This document shows, piece after piece, positions 11,395 through 23,012 of a stretch of DNA of 64,000 nucleotides. How positions within the stretch are numbered: position 1 is the first letter of the stretch; each line of letters opens with the position of its first letter. Origin of the DNA: Microbotryum silenes-acaulis (taxonomy: Eukaryota; Basidiomycota; Microbotryomycetes; Microbotryales; Microbotryaceae). Position numbers and translations under genes: made by a program. Location of the stretch: assembly GCA_003665825.1 (NCBI GenBank), contig QPFY01000014.1, positions 836,542 through 900,541 of the forward strand. Reading direction: 5' to 3'. The notes beneath the pieces were generated by a model. It did no database searches. It was given only the letters and a program-made list of their open reading frames with translations, and was not told the DNA's origin.

Positions 11395-13541
11395 TTAAGC
11401 ATGATTGTAAGACGTGGGGTTGTCGTAGTCCGTCTGCATTGACGAGGAAGCGACGATCGACGTCGGAGCGGACGAAGCAAACCCATTCGCATTCGCATTC
11501 CCATTCACATTCCCGTTCCCATTCGTATGCCCAATCGCATTCGCATTCGCATTCGCCGTTCCCACCTCCCCCGATCGAGGAAACCCGATCCCGGACATCA
11601 TCATCTGTTGCTGCGCTTGCTGTTGTTGTCTCAACGTCACCATCTGCACGAACGCCATCACTTCTCCATTCGTAGGCTCACGGTCCGTCAAGTGCGCGAA
11701 GAGCGTTGGACGAAGGGACGCGACGAGGGATGTCCACGAGTGCGGGGAGAGGGCGGAGAAAGTTGTTGGGTCGAAGGAGGCGGCGGGGGAAGGGCTGGGA
11801 GAGGGATGAGGTTGTGGTTGTGGCGTGATGGTAGGGGCAGAGGAGGGGGTGACTTGGGGTGTAGGCAGGAACATCGGCGGTTTGAAGCCTGGTGGGGGTG
11901 GGGGTGGGGGTGGCGCAACGAGTGACGGGTTCGCATTCGTGGATGGGAAAGAGGGCAAAGGGCAAAGGGCAGGAGTTGAAAAAGATTGTTCGAGCAACGA
12001 ACTCAGAACTTGATTGTTACGAGAGTCTGGTCCGTCGGGCGAGTGTAGGGCGGGGGGAGGAAGGGTCGAGCGTGAAGCGTCTTTCACAGAAGCCGGCTGC
12101 TTCGCCAGAGATTCGAGAAGCGCAATTTGTGAGGTGTTGAATGGTGATGCCGAGCGTGCTGGAGTTGGGAGAGGAGGTACATTCGACGATGCTATCGCAG
12201 GAGGTGGCGGGGGTGTCGGTTTGTTCGGAAGGCTGTTCGATAGAAGGGGAGATGAGCCGGTGAGTGACGACTTGACTTTTTCGTTGCCCTGACGTTAGGA
12301 TAATACGCACAAGACCCCGGACTTTGCGCCTGCGATCGCGCGAGCTACTTCATCCTGGATTGATAATGTGGGTCTGCCTTTACCGTTCGTTGTCGAAGAA
12401 GAGTTGGAGGAGGTCGAGGTCGAGGTCGGATCGGATTGAGCGCCAAAGAGGGCGAGCACACTGGCTGGCAGGCCTGAAGGTGCCGAGCTGGGAGGGTCTG
12501 GAGCACGAACGGAGTGTTAAGGTGCTATCTCAGCTCTCTAGCACACGTAAAGAATGCAAAGAACGCGGAGATGGACATTGCAAGCTTCGCACGAGGATCG
12601 ATGCGCCGTCATCGATCAATCGATCGATCGATCGCTGTGACAAAGCTACAATGAAGGTCGCACCCAAAAAGAGGACCCATGACAGGGTACGACGATAAAT
12701 GCACTCACCTTGCGTTACTGCATCGGCATAGGCTCCCGGGGGAGGCGATAGCGGAGGTGTGGTCGAAGTCGAGATTGGAGCTGATCCGTTCGCTCCGCTG
12801 GGGCCTTGTTGATCGAAGGCGGCCATCTTGGCGTTGATCCGTGACAGTGACGACGACGAGAAAACGCCCCCCTTTTGCCAGATTTCAAGGATCTTGCGCA
12901 CTTTTTCCTGTGGAATTGCCATCGAGAGCACGGTTTCAGTTGGCCGAGCTCGATCGCTGGCATGTCCGCGGCTGCAAAGCAGGACGACAAGCGGTGACGA
13001 ACACGATGCTGTTGTTCGCCATTCTCCCACGAGTCGAGTATGATCTTGGCGAGCATGGCTTCCAACTCGGTCATAAAGGCCGCATAATCCGGTGTGGCCG
13101 ATGATGCGGTCGAGGTCGACGGTTCGAACGACGACACGGACTGCTCCTTGAGTGCTCGCTTGACGCGCTTCCTGCCCTCCCGTGCGATGGCGTCGACGAG
13201 GTACAACGAATGAAGCTTTTGCGGTGGGGTGGCTTTGCGATGGTGGCGAAGGATCGAGGCGACGAGCGGGGTGTCGGGCTGTGCGGATGCGACACGTCAG
13301 CGTTCAGCGCGACGCAGGGGCACATCACTGGAGCCGTAAGCCCGCGCACGACATTGAGCATAGCACTCTCGACGACGGCTTCCACTCTCGAATGGGACAG
13401 CGACTTGGTGAGCGCCTGTCGCACGGACCGATCAAATTCCTGCGAAGATGAGTCGCGCGAGCTCAGTCAGCGCCCGATAACAAGGCAGCGTGCTGAATAG
13501 AGTCGCACTCAGATGCTGACCTCGATAGTCGAAGTGGCCAT
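11395..13541 (-). CDS. CID-domain protein (RNA polymerase II CTD-interacting, Nrd1/Seb1/SCAF-like)
   Basis: Start at 13541 gives a seven-codon first exon (MATSTIE) whose junction to the next exon at 13439 is in phase. Further exons 13439-13329, 13215-13003, 12907-12709 and 12497-12311 keep the frame. They encode EFDRSVRQALTKSLSHSRVE, LHSLYLVDAIAREG, MLAKIILDSWENG and KVRKILEIWQKGGVF, the helix pattern of the CID fold that reads phosphorylated Ser2/Ser5 of the polymerase II tail. The remainder is Pro/Ser/Asn-rich with a poly-Pro run and a Gln/Met patch (QQQQAQQQMMM), ending at 11395. No RRM is visible, unlike Nrd1, so a short Seb1/SCAF-like or uncharacterised CID protein is as likely. The junction near 12311/12288 does not close in phase with canonical sites and remains unresolved. 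Confidence 0.75.
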
Positions 13542-13847
13542 AGCCGACGTCGTGGAGGGATACCGGATCGAGCACGGCTGATGTCGCCAGTGAGGTGCGG
13601 GAGGCCAAAGCCATCATCTTGCCGCGCGCAGGGCGCAGGGCCGCAGGGAGTTGTCGGAAAAAAAGGTAATAAACAAACGAATGAGAACAAAAAAAGGAGA
13701 TAGGAACCAGAAAGAAGGAAAGATAAACACATGATGTAGGTCATAGTATGTTCTTGTTGCAAAACCAAGTCGGCATTTCGCGGCGTATCCAGTACACCTA
13801 CACCAGGTACACCGTCGTAGACATGGAATGATGCCTAAGCTTGAAGC
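13542..13847. other. CID gene promoter side / start of repeat-rich zone
   Basis: Nothing coding is supported here. This is roughly where single-copy chromosome gives way to duplicated and broken sequence. Confidence 0.4.
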
Positions 13848-14057
13848 TTGAGAAACCTGAGGCCGACGCCGGTCTCGCCCGCACTGCAGCGGCCTCAATT
13901 CAAAGCCTCTTCAAAGTTCACGGCTCGGAAAGCAGTGTTGAGAGCAATCAAGAAAGCATGCCTTGGAGATGTGGATTACATGAAATGCTTTCCACAAAAT
14001 TTACGCGAACATCTCACCGTGATTGGATCTCCCGGAGTCCAATGGCTAGAGTACTAA
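13848..14057 (+). CDS. Possible orphan 3' exon, unknown
   Basis: An open frame of 69 codons with a plausible protein-like composition (KAVLRAIKKACLGDVDYMKC, ending VQWLEY and stop). I do not recognise it. It sits just inside the repeat-rich zone, next to a duplicated fragment of the 16 kb gene, so it may be a leftover 3' exon. Weakly supported. Confidence 0.25.
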   Translation: MRNLRPTPVSPALQRPQFKASSKFTARKAVLRAIKKACLGDVDYMKCFPQNLREHLTVIGSPGVQWLEY

Positions 14058-14059
14058 CG

Positions 14060-14301
14060 CACCGCCGCGCCCGCCGTCCACTCATCACCTCCAGCATCTC
14101 GCTCTGTATGGGTTCTTCCAACGAAAACGAAGCGACGCCAATTGTTTCCACCAACTCTCGGCCACCAACGCTCACCCAACTGCTCACTACTTGTGCTCCA
14201 TCCAGCTGGTTTCTCCCGCCACCGGACCACGATAGAGCGTGTCACTCAACTGTCTCGCGCGTTCAAGCCGATGCTGGGACAACCGCCTACGATTGCGTCG
14301 T
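14060..14301 (+). pseudogene. Duplicated 5' fragment of the 16 kb kinase-like gene
   Basis: About 240 bp nearly identical to 16,046-16,270 (shared CTCATCACCTCCAGCATCTC, GCGTGTCACTCAACTG-like and CCGATGCTGGGAC stretches). The match stops abruptly at the sequence GATTGCGTCG, where this copy is joined to a minus-strand Helitron fragment, while the 16 kb copy carries on into coding sequence. So this is a truncated duplicate. Confidence 0.75.
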
Positions 14302-14940
14302 AAGAGCCAATCTGCAAAGTCCTGTGCCTTTGCCCGTTCCGTTTCGGTCATGCGGTCTGCAGCGGCCAGAAGACCCATGTTTGTCTGCGCTTGCACCGAC
14401 CGTGCCACTGTTCCACTGTTAGTACAGGGTCTAAAAGTCAGGCAAGGACCGCTACTTACAGAGAGATGCAGCACCTCAACTTCCCCCCAGAAGTCAACAT
14501 TCCATGATGCAAGCGTCGACGATTTGTGCAGGCGATGACTTGGGAATAACAGGAAGGCATCTTGAGAAAACTTGTCCCCTGTGATGTTACAGTCCAACCG
14601 GTCAGTTAGTCATGCTGCCCTGCGCTGTGCTGTTGAAAGATTGGCACACACCTGCCAACGCGATGGTCACCGAACCGAACCGCGCCGTTGAGGATCTGCC
14701 ACGGGATGATGAGCCGCACTTCACGCGACCAGAGCCTGTTTTCTTGCGTGGTTCGTTACAGCTATTTGCTGCTGTCCATCTCTAGCAATGACAGTGAAGA
14801 CTCACATTTAGTGTCCCAATGACCCGGATTCTCAACCGTACGAAGTCAATCCTTCCGCTGTGTCACTGATGTCCAATGTCTATTTTTTCGTGTCAGTTTT
14901 TCCGTCATATCTAAGACTGCACAGCCATGTCAAGGGATAA
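14302..14940 (-). mobile_element. Helitron helicase-region remnant
   Basis: Matches, on the minus strand, the Helitron arms at 52.5-54 kb and 55.6-57.1 kb: the segment reading [20 protein letters not shown], the segment around [12 protein letters not shown], the intron with GACTAACTGACCGGTT, and the upstream exon region ending in GTCAAGGGATAACTCA. The micro-exon here is damaged (insertion around 14,566-14,577). Both ends are truncated; no terminal signal is present. Confidence 0.75.
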
Positions 14941-15097
14941 CTCAATTTCAAATCGCTCCGCCAATTTCAAATGCATATCAAGTCGCTGTGCCGATTTCAA
15001 ATGCATTCCAAATCGCTGTGCCGATTTCAAATCGGGGGCCCGATCCCGGGATGATGATCCCGGGATCGTCCCATTTCAGGGGGGGTTTTTTGCTATG
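14938..15097. repeat. Short AT-rich tandem repeat plus half of a palindromic MITE-like element
   Basis: 14,938-15,032 has about three units of a 30-bp repeat built on GCCGATTTCAAATGCATTCC. It is followed at about 15,043-15,097 by GATCCCGGGATGATGATCCC, ATCGTCCCATTTCAG, a G run and TTTTGCTATG, which is the right half of the complete element at 43,643-43,747. Confidence 0.7.
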
Positions 15098-15423
15098 TGA
15101 CCTCTTGGTGCGCGTAACGCAGAAGAATTTCTGAGCATTGTACAGCTCGTAGAGTAGTTTTGAGAGATTATTCAGCACTAGGCGGCCCTCATATTTGGAC
15201 ATCTTCAGTCAGAATCCTGGAAAAATGTTGGTCATTTTGCCTCGAAAAAACGCCGTGTTTAGATGGCCGCCTATGGCTGGGCTTTCGGGGGTCCTTGCGC
15301 AATCGGCCCGCCACACTTCGCCACATCAGTGCCACACTGCACGACGCTCGGTGCTCCTGATCTCCTCGCTTTCTATCTTCAGTCTCTACGACGCACCACA
15401 ATTCTACAAAACACTAGCCAGTC

Positions 15424-15830
15424 TTGTCACGTGAAAATCCTGCCGACGAGTCAGACATTCATCGCACGTTCGTGACGGTCGACAAGCAGAGCATGGGCAT
15501 CCCGCTGATGGTCCTTCTCGACAAGCGCGAGGAGCCGCTCCTACCCGTGGACATTGCCAACTTCTACATAGATTCCTACATGCGAAGAAAGGTCTGGCAT
15601 CACTACGAGAGCGAAGTCATCTGGCACGCCGTGGGGCAGTCGACATGGCTCGAGCTCGACTCGTATCTGCAGGCGGTTGAGCAGCGCGTGGGCGAGCGCG
15701 TAAATGAGTGGAAGCGGGATTTCAGTGTCAATCTCTTGTCGGAACGCGTTCGCAAGCAATGGGCGCAGCTTTCCAGAGCCTGGCAGGCGTCTCTGAACGA
15801 CACCTGGCGGCTCATCAACGGCACGGGCTT
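15424..15830 (+). CDS. Hypothetical exon, unknown protein
   Basis: An open stretch with good protein-like composition: LLPVDIANFYIDSYMRRKVW, ESEVIWHAVGQSTWLELDSY, LSERVRKQWAQLSRAWQASL. It appears helical and charged. A Met is available at 15,493. It ends near a GTGCGT donor at about 15,831, after which the frame becomes Pro/Arg-rich and repeats the 14 kb fragment. I do not recognise the family. It could be the 5' exon of the kinase-like gene that follows, or a separate broken gene. Confidence 0.4.
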
Positions 15831-16086
15831 CCGTGCGTACCCCCGCCCCCCCCGGGGCCGTGACGTATTAGACGGTCCGCCGGCGTACCAACGTTTTCCT
15901 GGGCCAAATCTCCAAAAAGCTCCCCAAACTCGCCGCGCGCGGGGTAGTAATATATTTGTTAGGCTTATTTTGACCCACATAGGTGCGTTGGAGAAAAAAA
16001 TGGGGCGGTACCTCGCCGCGCCCGCCGGGGCCCTCTTTCTTCACTTCCCGCCGTTCACTCATCACCTCCAGCATCTCGCTCTGTAT

Positions 16087-18779
16087 GGCTTCTTCCAACG
16101 AAGCGACGCCAATTGTTTCCTCCAACTCTCGGCCACCAACGCTCACCCGACTCCTCGCTACTTGTGCTCCATCCAGCTGGTTTCGCCCGCCACCGCACCA
16201 CGATGGAGCGTGTCATTCAACTGCCACGCGCGTTCAAGCCGATGCTGGGACGACCGCCTACGATTGCGTCGCCCGGCTGGGAGGATTGAAATGGGGCACA
16301 CCCGCGTCACCTGGCGTCAGGGTTCTCAGCGCTTTTTTCGATATACTCGAGCAACACCCCTCATTGCTGGACCTGTTCCGCGAGGAGCTGGACGCCATCA
16401 GCAATGCTCCTCGCAGCCGGATGCCTCGGACGAGCGAGCACGGCGTTGAAATCTCGTTTACAGGCCTGTTCTATGCCGGTCTAGAATCTGCAACGGCGGC
16501 GCTGCTCAACCATTATGCCGCGATCACCGAGGCCGTCGGAGCTTCTTCCGCTTCCGCATCGACCTCCGCGACGAGACCCAGGTACTCGCTTTGGATGGAC
16601 GAACCTGGACGTGCTCTCCGTACGCAGGGCGATGCTGTTGTCTACATTGGACTTGAGGCTGGCGACGTCGTTTCAAGTATCTCGATCGAATACAAGCGGG
16701 ACAACGTACATCATAGCTTGGCCAAGGTACGCCAGGATGGCGCCCTCTCGCATATTCCCATACTCGACCACGGGGCCCCAGTGCCACTTCAGAAACTAGA
16801 GGAAGAAAAGTCGAAGGGTGCAGATGCTGTGGCGACCAAGCTGAGGCATGCATCTTGCAGGCTTGGACAAACGCTTTCTCGATCCGGCCTCGAATATTGG
16901 GGCTCTGTGTTTACTCATTTCTCATTTTTCATGCTCGTGTAGGCCATTATCCAATGCGTCTCCAGCGATAGTCGATTCTTTTTGCTGCTGTCGATTCCGT
17001 TCTTCCAGATTGGTGAACTGGGTACGTCGTAGATTTGAACTCACCAACACCTATCGAAGCTTTCCGGGCCCCACTGACGCATGCGATCATGCGGCCTTGC
17101 TTTGGCCATTCGCCGCTCACCCACAGTCCAGCACCAGTCGACGCATGTTGCAACGGCAAGCGATCCCGTAGCGTCGACCTCAGCGGCGTCTGCCTCAATC
17201 TCGGCTGCGACCGCTTACTCACCGGCACCGCCCCTCAAGGCCAGGTACAGCTTGATTCTACAAGAACTGGCCCGATGGGTAGAGCCCTCTCCGACGACCT
17301 TGAACCCAAACGCGGCCGAAACACTTGGCACCGATCTTCCACGACGGTCATTCATCGTGTCCTTCATCGCCCTGGCTTTCACAGCCGTTATCGAAGTTCC
17401 CAAGCCGGACCAAGCCGTCATCGATACATTGCTCGATGCTCAATCTCAACGTCCGAATCGGCCTCGTCTTCGCTCCAATCGGGACTTGGACCCTAATTAT
17501 GAACCCTCTCCGCGGGTCCAAAAAGCCTCGAAGACTTCGACCGAAGCCACCGGTGCTCGTCCTTCGGGGCGACTGGCAGGCCGACCACCGCGAGCTCAAA
17601 CCAAGGACTCGGATCGACCCATCACCCCGCCTATCTCCGTAGAGTTGCAATCTGATCCGTCCTCCGACCCGTTGACGCCTGAGACTCGCATTTTCTCGTC
17701 CCCTCCTACATCGACGGAATGGAGTCCTACAAGCTCGCCGCTTTCCGGCTCGCCCCTCCCGTCGAAATCGATCATCATAGTTCAAGATCGCGACTTCGTG
17801 ATCAAGGCCAGCTTGTCGAACGCGCACTGGTCTATGATGGTGCGTTATGTGCTCTGCACTGCTGCTCCCGTCCTAGCCCTTGTAGCCCAGCTCACCAAAG
17901 GGATCGTTCACTTTATGCTCTTGCACAGTCGTACACGGGCACGAGCCGCGTGGAACTGGTCGAGATCGGGTTTGATATTGTCTCTTCGGTTGCTTCCGAC
18001 TCGCCCCTTGCGTCCCGTCTGCCGTCAAAGCCTTCCCCAGCGAGCGATTTTATTCGAGGCCTTCATCTGTCCGATGTGGTTTTGCGGTGGCTGTCCGAAG
18101 ACCCCCGGGAAGAGCTTGAAGACGATCGAATCCCCCTCGAACTCTTGGATCGGTTCGAGCCCACTGCGGATCTTCGTCTGGAGAAGGAGGTCGGGACGGG
18201 AAGTACTGCCGGCGGGTGGCTTGCGAACGTCGTGCGAGTCAACCGACCGTTGTCCTCGTCCGCCAAACCCGAGGTGCCTCTAGTTGACCACCCTGCCCCG
18301 AACACGACGTACTTTCTCAAGCTCGTGCCGTGTAGTTACGTCGGCTCGGTCATCCGCGAGACGCTGTTTTACCAGCACGTCTTGCCCCACCTCCCCGAGC
18401 ATCTTCGAAAACATCTCCCGCAATATCACGGCACATATCGAAGGACGAATGGCAACGGATACGCCATGGTGCTTGAGAATGTGGGCAAAACGATGAACGA
18501 GCTCGACTTCTACGGATCGCCGGGCGAATTGTGGTAAGCTCCTGCAGGGCGGCGCACTGATCCAGCCATGTGCAAGCCGGTCAAGAGGCCGCGCGGATTC
18601 CTGACCCTCTGATTCTTTTTTCTTTCTTCTACGGGAGGTGCAGGGAGATCGAGGCGGCTTTCAGGGAACTCGGCATCATCCACAATGATGTCAGGGCCGG
18701 CAACGTACTGGTTCGACCCAACAATGGCCCTCTTTGCTTCGTTGATTGGGGACGATCGTATCTCAAACTCCGAGTGTGA
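16087..18779 (+). pseudogene. Degenerate protein-kinase-like gene with nuclease-like N-terminal region
   Basis: From the Met at 16,087 an N-terminal region contains YSLWMDEP, GDAVVYIGLEAG and ISIEYKRDN (an E-x-K pattern), followed past introns by AIIQCVSSDSRFFLLLSIPF; similar arrangements precede kinase domains in large fungal kinase-like families. The C-terminal half has FVIKA, LVERALVYDG, IRETLFYQHVLPHLPEHLRK, YAMVLENVGKTMNELDF, then, after an intron at about 18,536-18,640, LGIIHNDVRAGNVLVR and LCFVDWG. HNDVRAGN stands for HRDxxxxN, and VDWG for DFG. The step from FVIKA to LVERALVYD near 17,805 needs a one-base frame change, so I call it a likely pseudogene. The substrate is unknown; a choline/aminoglycoside-type kinase fold is also possible. 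Confidence 0.5.
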
Positions 18780-19054
18780 ATCTTTTCTCTCCTCCTCCTT
18801 CTGAGGTCTCTGTTTTTTCTCTCTTCTATGCTTGTTTTATATTTTGTACGCACTTTCCCTCAGGTTCATCTGCAATGCGCAACGCTCGTCATCTCGTTCA
18901 TCTCGTCAGTGTCGTAGTTGTACTCGAGAGCACCCCGAGCTGAATGGACCTCAGCTCCTACCGGTTCGGCGAGAATCGTGCTTCTGGACTGAGGTTGAGG
19001 CTGGAAGGAGAGAGAGAGAACAAAGGAGGAAATGAAAAGTCTATATGGAATGAA

Positions 19055-19079
19055 CCCCCCCCCCCCCCCCCCCCCCCCC
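19055..19079. repeat. Poly-C tract (25 nt)
   Basis: Uninterrupted C run between the kinase-like gene and the next hypothetical gene. Confidence 0.9.
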
Positions 19080-19287
19080 AAGAGACGAGTTCACTCAGTC
19101 TTGAGTTAGGTACTAGTGGCCCCAGAGCCAGAGGCACGCTGTCGCCTGATCCGCGGTGAGAATTTTTGTTGTTGAGTTTCATCGGACCCTCTCAACGACC
19201 GCACCACCCAGTCCAGCTCGCCCTAACCCGGGCTTGAACGAACATCCACGTCACCGAGCACTCGCCTCGAACCAAACACGCAACATT

Positions 19288-20132
19288 GGGTGAAAAGGAA
19301 GACTATTTCGACGACTACGATCTTGCGGCACTCGCCGAGGAAGACGGCAATTTCTATCCTCTCGAGTGGATCATACTCGTGTTCATCCGCCCCATCGTCA
19401 GGATGCTCTACGGAGACCATCACCTCGTCATAGCCGCCAGAGAGGTGCGCTCAATCATGGGTCAAACTGGCGATCGGAGATGAGGAGTGCGTCAACCTTG
19501 CACACTACAGGTTTTGAACCGTTGACGACACTCGCGATGGACGCCACATCAAAGCAGGCGCTGGAGTCGATCTTTGAGCAAGCTTCTCAGAGTGGGGATT
19601 CGGATCTCGACGTTCTCGACATTCGCCTCTTCAGAGGAGGTGTCGGCCGAATACTGAAACTGGATGACGGCTTGGCGATTGCGGTCAAGGTGAGCGACTC
19701 TACGGCATGTGTCAGAAGTCGAAACTGACGCTAGTGAGTTGACTTGCTGTTTCAAATGGCTCTGCATATCCAAAGTGCGGTGAACGGGCGGTTCGGCCTG
19801 CTCTGGGGGGCTACCTTTATCGCCGTGACCGAGCTCGGTGACTCTCCAAAGTGGGGTGGTGGTGGTGGTGGGATCGCTGCCGTGGGAACGCGAGGTCTGA
19901 CTTGGGTTCTGGGGCGTTGGCTCCTGCGCTAGTTGAATTCGAGGGGAAGACCCATCTGGCGATCAGCGACGTGTGTTCGATGTCCGCCATCCCTCCGAGC
20001 CCGACTGCACCCAAGATCCAACCTCTCTTTGGCATCTTTGGCATCTTGATCTCGCTCTTCATGAGCTACCATCCCGAGTATCGCACTTTTCAGGAAAGCG
20101 CAGTCCGCTTGCGCGAGGTCCTGAGGGTGTGA
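19288..20132 (+). CDS. Hypothetical gene, possibly a second kinase-like relic
   Basis: Three separated stretches look coding: 19,288-19,440 (EKEDYFDDYDLAALAEEDG, YPLEWIILVFIRPIVRML), 19,538-19,690 (LDVLDIRLFRGGVGRILKLD ending AIAVK at a GTGAGC donor) and about 19,932-20,132 after a CTAG acceptor (EFEGKTHLAISDVCSM ... ESAVRLREVL and stop). RGGVGRILKL-x-AIAVK has the look of a glycine loop and lysine of a kinase N-lobe, but no catalytic loop follows. I could not join the pieces in one frame. Treat as an unknown or broken gene. Confidence 0.3.
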
Positions 20133-20900
20133 TGATGAATTTCCGTGTACAGTACTTTCTGTCATCGGTTGTATTGAGATCAATGCGACGGTTCACGTAT
20201 CAACTCGTGCAACTTTTCGAGGCGAGAGAACTAGGCGACACGTGCGACGTAGTTTTGAGCTGATTTTCAAATTCGAGCAAAAACGGTCAAGACTCAGGGC
20301 GATGCTAGATGATGTGAGCAAGCGATAATGGTCAATGAGGTTTGGTCACACTAAGTTTTGCAACTTGAAGCACTACCATGACTGAGGTGAACTCGACACC
20401 AATGGTGGGACCGAGCCGGTACGACTTATGACGCAACCCCCGAGCGACGGCAAAAGCTGCCTCGGACAATCGCTCGGTCGCACGTGCATGGACCCTTCTG
20501 TCGACGACGAGCGGTTGCGAGCAGCAACAGTGATCGCTCTCCTTCTTGCCTGCCCATTTCCCTACCCTCAGCAAATCACCCCTGCTGAAGCAACGCATCA
20601 TGGAGGGAGACCTCGCCCCACTTGACACGATGGGCGATCTCCGGCCCGGGGGCCACCATTTCTGCAGGGGTAACTTTGCCGACCGGTCCAACACCCACAC
20701 AACCAAAGCGTACCTCGGAGGGAGCGCGCCAACCGAAGCGATTGGCCCTTTCACCCACACCCCGAGATTCGAGCTTCAACGGTCGATCTCACCCTGCTTC
20801 CTCGCATCCTCGGCGCATTCAACCGAGCTTTGGCCCATCAAGGTCTCGATCACAATACGGCCCTCCCTGAGAGCTGCTTCAAGATATGGCCTAATACCCC
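20133..20900. other. No gene recognised
   Basis: Overlapping open frames on both strands without domain or splice support. The sequence leads into a Helitron remnant at about 20,930. Confidence 0.4.
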
Positions 20901-20929
20901 GCGCTCGAGGCGTAACGACTTCGATGGCC

Positions 20930-21350
20930 ACTTGTGTAACGAGATGCTGGCAGACGGAGCAGGCAAGACTCTCGTTGTCGAGCAGAGCCTGTTCCCTGAA
21001 GGCTCCCAACACCGCCGCTGAAACGTGCGACTTGATTGTCTAGGACGAGGCGCCGATGCAGCACCGTCGATGTTTCCAGCTGCTCGACAGCATGTTGCAA
21101 GATGTGCGATCCTCAACGGCTCGGTTCGGTGAAGTGACCGTCGTGTTGGCAGGTGTGTGCCAATCTTTCAAAAGCAAATAGTAGGGCGGCATGACTAACT
21201 GACCGGTTCGGCTGTAACATCACAGGGGATCCGAAGCAATGCCTTCCCTTTATTCCCAAGGCATCGCCCCTGCACAACTTGTCGACGCATTCATCACGAA
21301 TGCTGATTTCTGGGGGGAAGTTGAGGTGCTGCATCTCTCCGTAAGAAGGT
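20930..21350 (+). mobile_element. Helitron/PIF1 helicase remnant
   Basis: Plus-strand pieces of a PIF1-type helicase: GAGKT (Walker A) at about 20,958, then a deletion, then CDLIV-stop-DEAPMQHRRCF (Walker B, with an in-frame TAG at about 21,041), FGEVTVVLAG, an intron, then DPKQCLPFIPKASPAQLVDA (motif III) and [11 protein letters not shown]. The intron (GTGTGTG...ACATCACAG) is the same one found in the 52-57 kb Helitrons. The copy is truncated at both ends and not functional. Confidence 0.8.
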
Positions 21351-21409
21351 AGTCCTTTTCTGACTTTTAGACCCTATACTATACTAACAGCCCCACGGTG
21401 CGAGCGCAG

Positions 21410-21960
21410 ACAAACACGCCACCACGAGCCCCTTTTCACGCATGAACTCGATCTGAAAAGACCGCCGGATGCTGCGAATGCCAACTCGTGTGGCTACCGT
21501 TGACGAGATCCTGTATCTTCAAGACTGCTCGAGCCTGTAATCGTAGCTGGTGAGGGCGTGGGATGAAAGCATACTGCATCGACCTTGCGCGAGCGAAGCC
21601 ACCACCACGGCGCCCTTTTCACGCATGAGCTCGATCTGAAACGACCGCCGGATGCTGCGAATGCCAACTCGTGTGGCTACCGTTGACGAGATCCTGTATT
21701 TTCAACACTGAACGAGTCAGGTAATGTAGCTGGTGAGGGTGTGTAATGAAAGCACACTGCATCGACCTTGCGCGAGCGTAGCCGCCACCAAGGCTCCCTG
21801 TTCGCGCATGAGCTCAAACCGAAAAGACCGCCGGATGCTGCAAATGTCGACCCGTGTGGCGACCGTTGACGAAATCCTGTATATTCAAATTCAGGAATTG
21901 TCGCTGGTGAGGGTATGGGATAAGAGCACACTGCATCGGTGCGTGGCCCAGGGTCGGAGC
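21410..21960. repeat. 184-bp tandem repeat, about three units
   Basis: The block CCGGATGCTGCGAATGCCAA followed by TCGTGTGGCTACCGTTGACG recurs at about 21,464, 21,648 and 21,832, that is, every 184 bp. Units have drifted by a few percent and one contains TGCAAATGTCGACCC instead. Confidence 0.85.
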
Positions 21961-22156
21961 TCACTGGCAAGAATGAAATTGCTCTCGGTCGGTCGGTTGA
22001 CTCGGCGCAAGACTGGCCGGCGCCTGATGGCTTTCTGCTTGTCACTCGAACTTTCGCCTGCGCCTCGGCCCTGACCCTCGCCTCTCGCCTGCTGCTCGCG
22101 TCCAATGTGCTGGCTACCACTTGATCTCATGGGAGGGTGTCTTGATTGTTGCAGTT

Positions 22157-22500
22157 CACGCGGCCATACGGCTCTGCCTCGATCCGGACTACCTTCGCGT
22201 GGGACACGTGCTCGCCTTGTCAGCGCGCGGGGCAGGCTGCTCGCTCCCGTACCGGTGAACGCCATTTGGTTCCGACTCGAATCATTTCGCTTTCGTGGAG
22301 TTGAGGCACGCGGCCATACGGCCCCAGCTTCACGGAGGTTGATTGAGTCGTTGTTGCGATCGAATGGGTCTGCTTTGGCGTGGAGAGTCGCCACTCCGAT
22401 TCGGTGCGACTCTACTGGCCCTGCTCCTGTTTGGGTGTGACTCGAATCATTTTGCTCCCGTGGAGTTGAGGCACGCGGCCATACGGCCTCAGCCTCACAG
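22157..22500. repeat. Direct repeats with CACGCGGCCATACGGC core
   Basis: The core occurs at about 22,158, 22,308 and 22,473. The last two lie in a longer repeat that also includes GACTCGAATCATTT and GTGGAGTTGAGG. Noncoding as far as I can see. Confidence 0.75.
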
Positions 22501-22538
22501 GAGCAAAGTTTCCGAGTCACAGCGATGCAGGTGGACCG

Positions 22539-23012
22539 GTGGCAGGAGAGGGACCTTCTTGTCTTGGCTTGTTTACTTCGAGGATGAACAGTCCAACGTG
22601 GTTGCAGCAGGATATCAGGGACATGTCGCTGCTGCTTGCATTCAGCCCCTCGATCAAGAGATCGGTCATTTGCATCGGCGTTGTCCCATGGAACAGAAAA
22701 ATACGAGTGAGTGCTACCTTCCTCTACTTCTGCCTTTTTTTTTTGAACGTCTGGGCTGACTTTGCCATTTTTGACTCCCCTCTTCTGCGGCTTGCATCTC
22801 TTTTAGAATTGGAGCCATGGGAGGTCGATTTGGTTTCGGCCGTGTGTGCCATCCCCGGCTGCCTTGCCGAGTACTCCGATGGGAATGCGCTCAAGAAGGA
22901 CTCGCTTTCGACCTCGTCCTTGGCCATGCACGACAACGAAGACCGAATGTCTTGCAAGACGAGGCGCCCTGGCATCCGACCCTCGAGGGTCATACTCAAC
23001 TCAAGCACCTGA
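22539..23012 (+). other. Possible exon pair of unknown gene
   Basis: A GTGAGT donor at about 22,707 and a TTTTAG acceptor at about 22,806 bracket a pyrimidine-rich 99-nt intron-like stretch. The flanking frames (LFTSRMNSPTWLQQDIRDMS and VDLVSAVCAIPGCLAEYSDG) look protein-like but do not join in one frame. Listed only as a possible gene remnant. Confidence 0.2.

Noticed and set aside
13432..13617. Met at 13,617 as start of the CID gene
   Set aside because: Its frame leaves phase 1 at the GTCAGC donor and meets a stop right after the next acceptor; the Met at 13,541 joins in phase with the CID exon.
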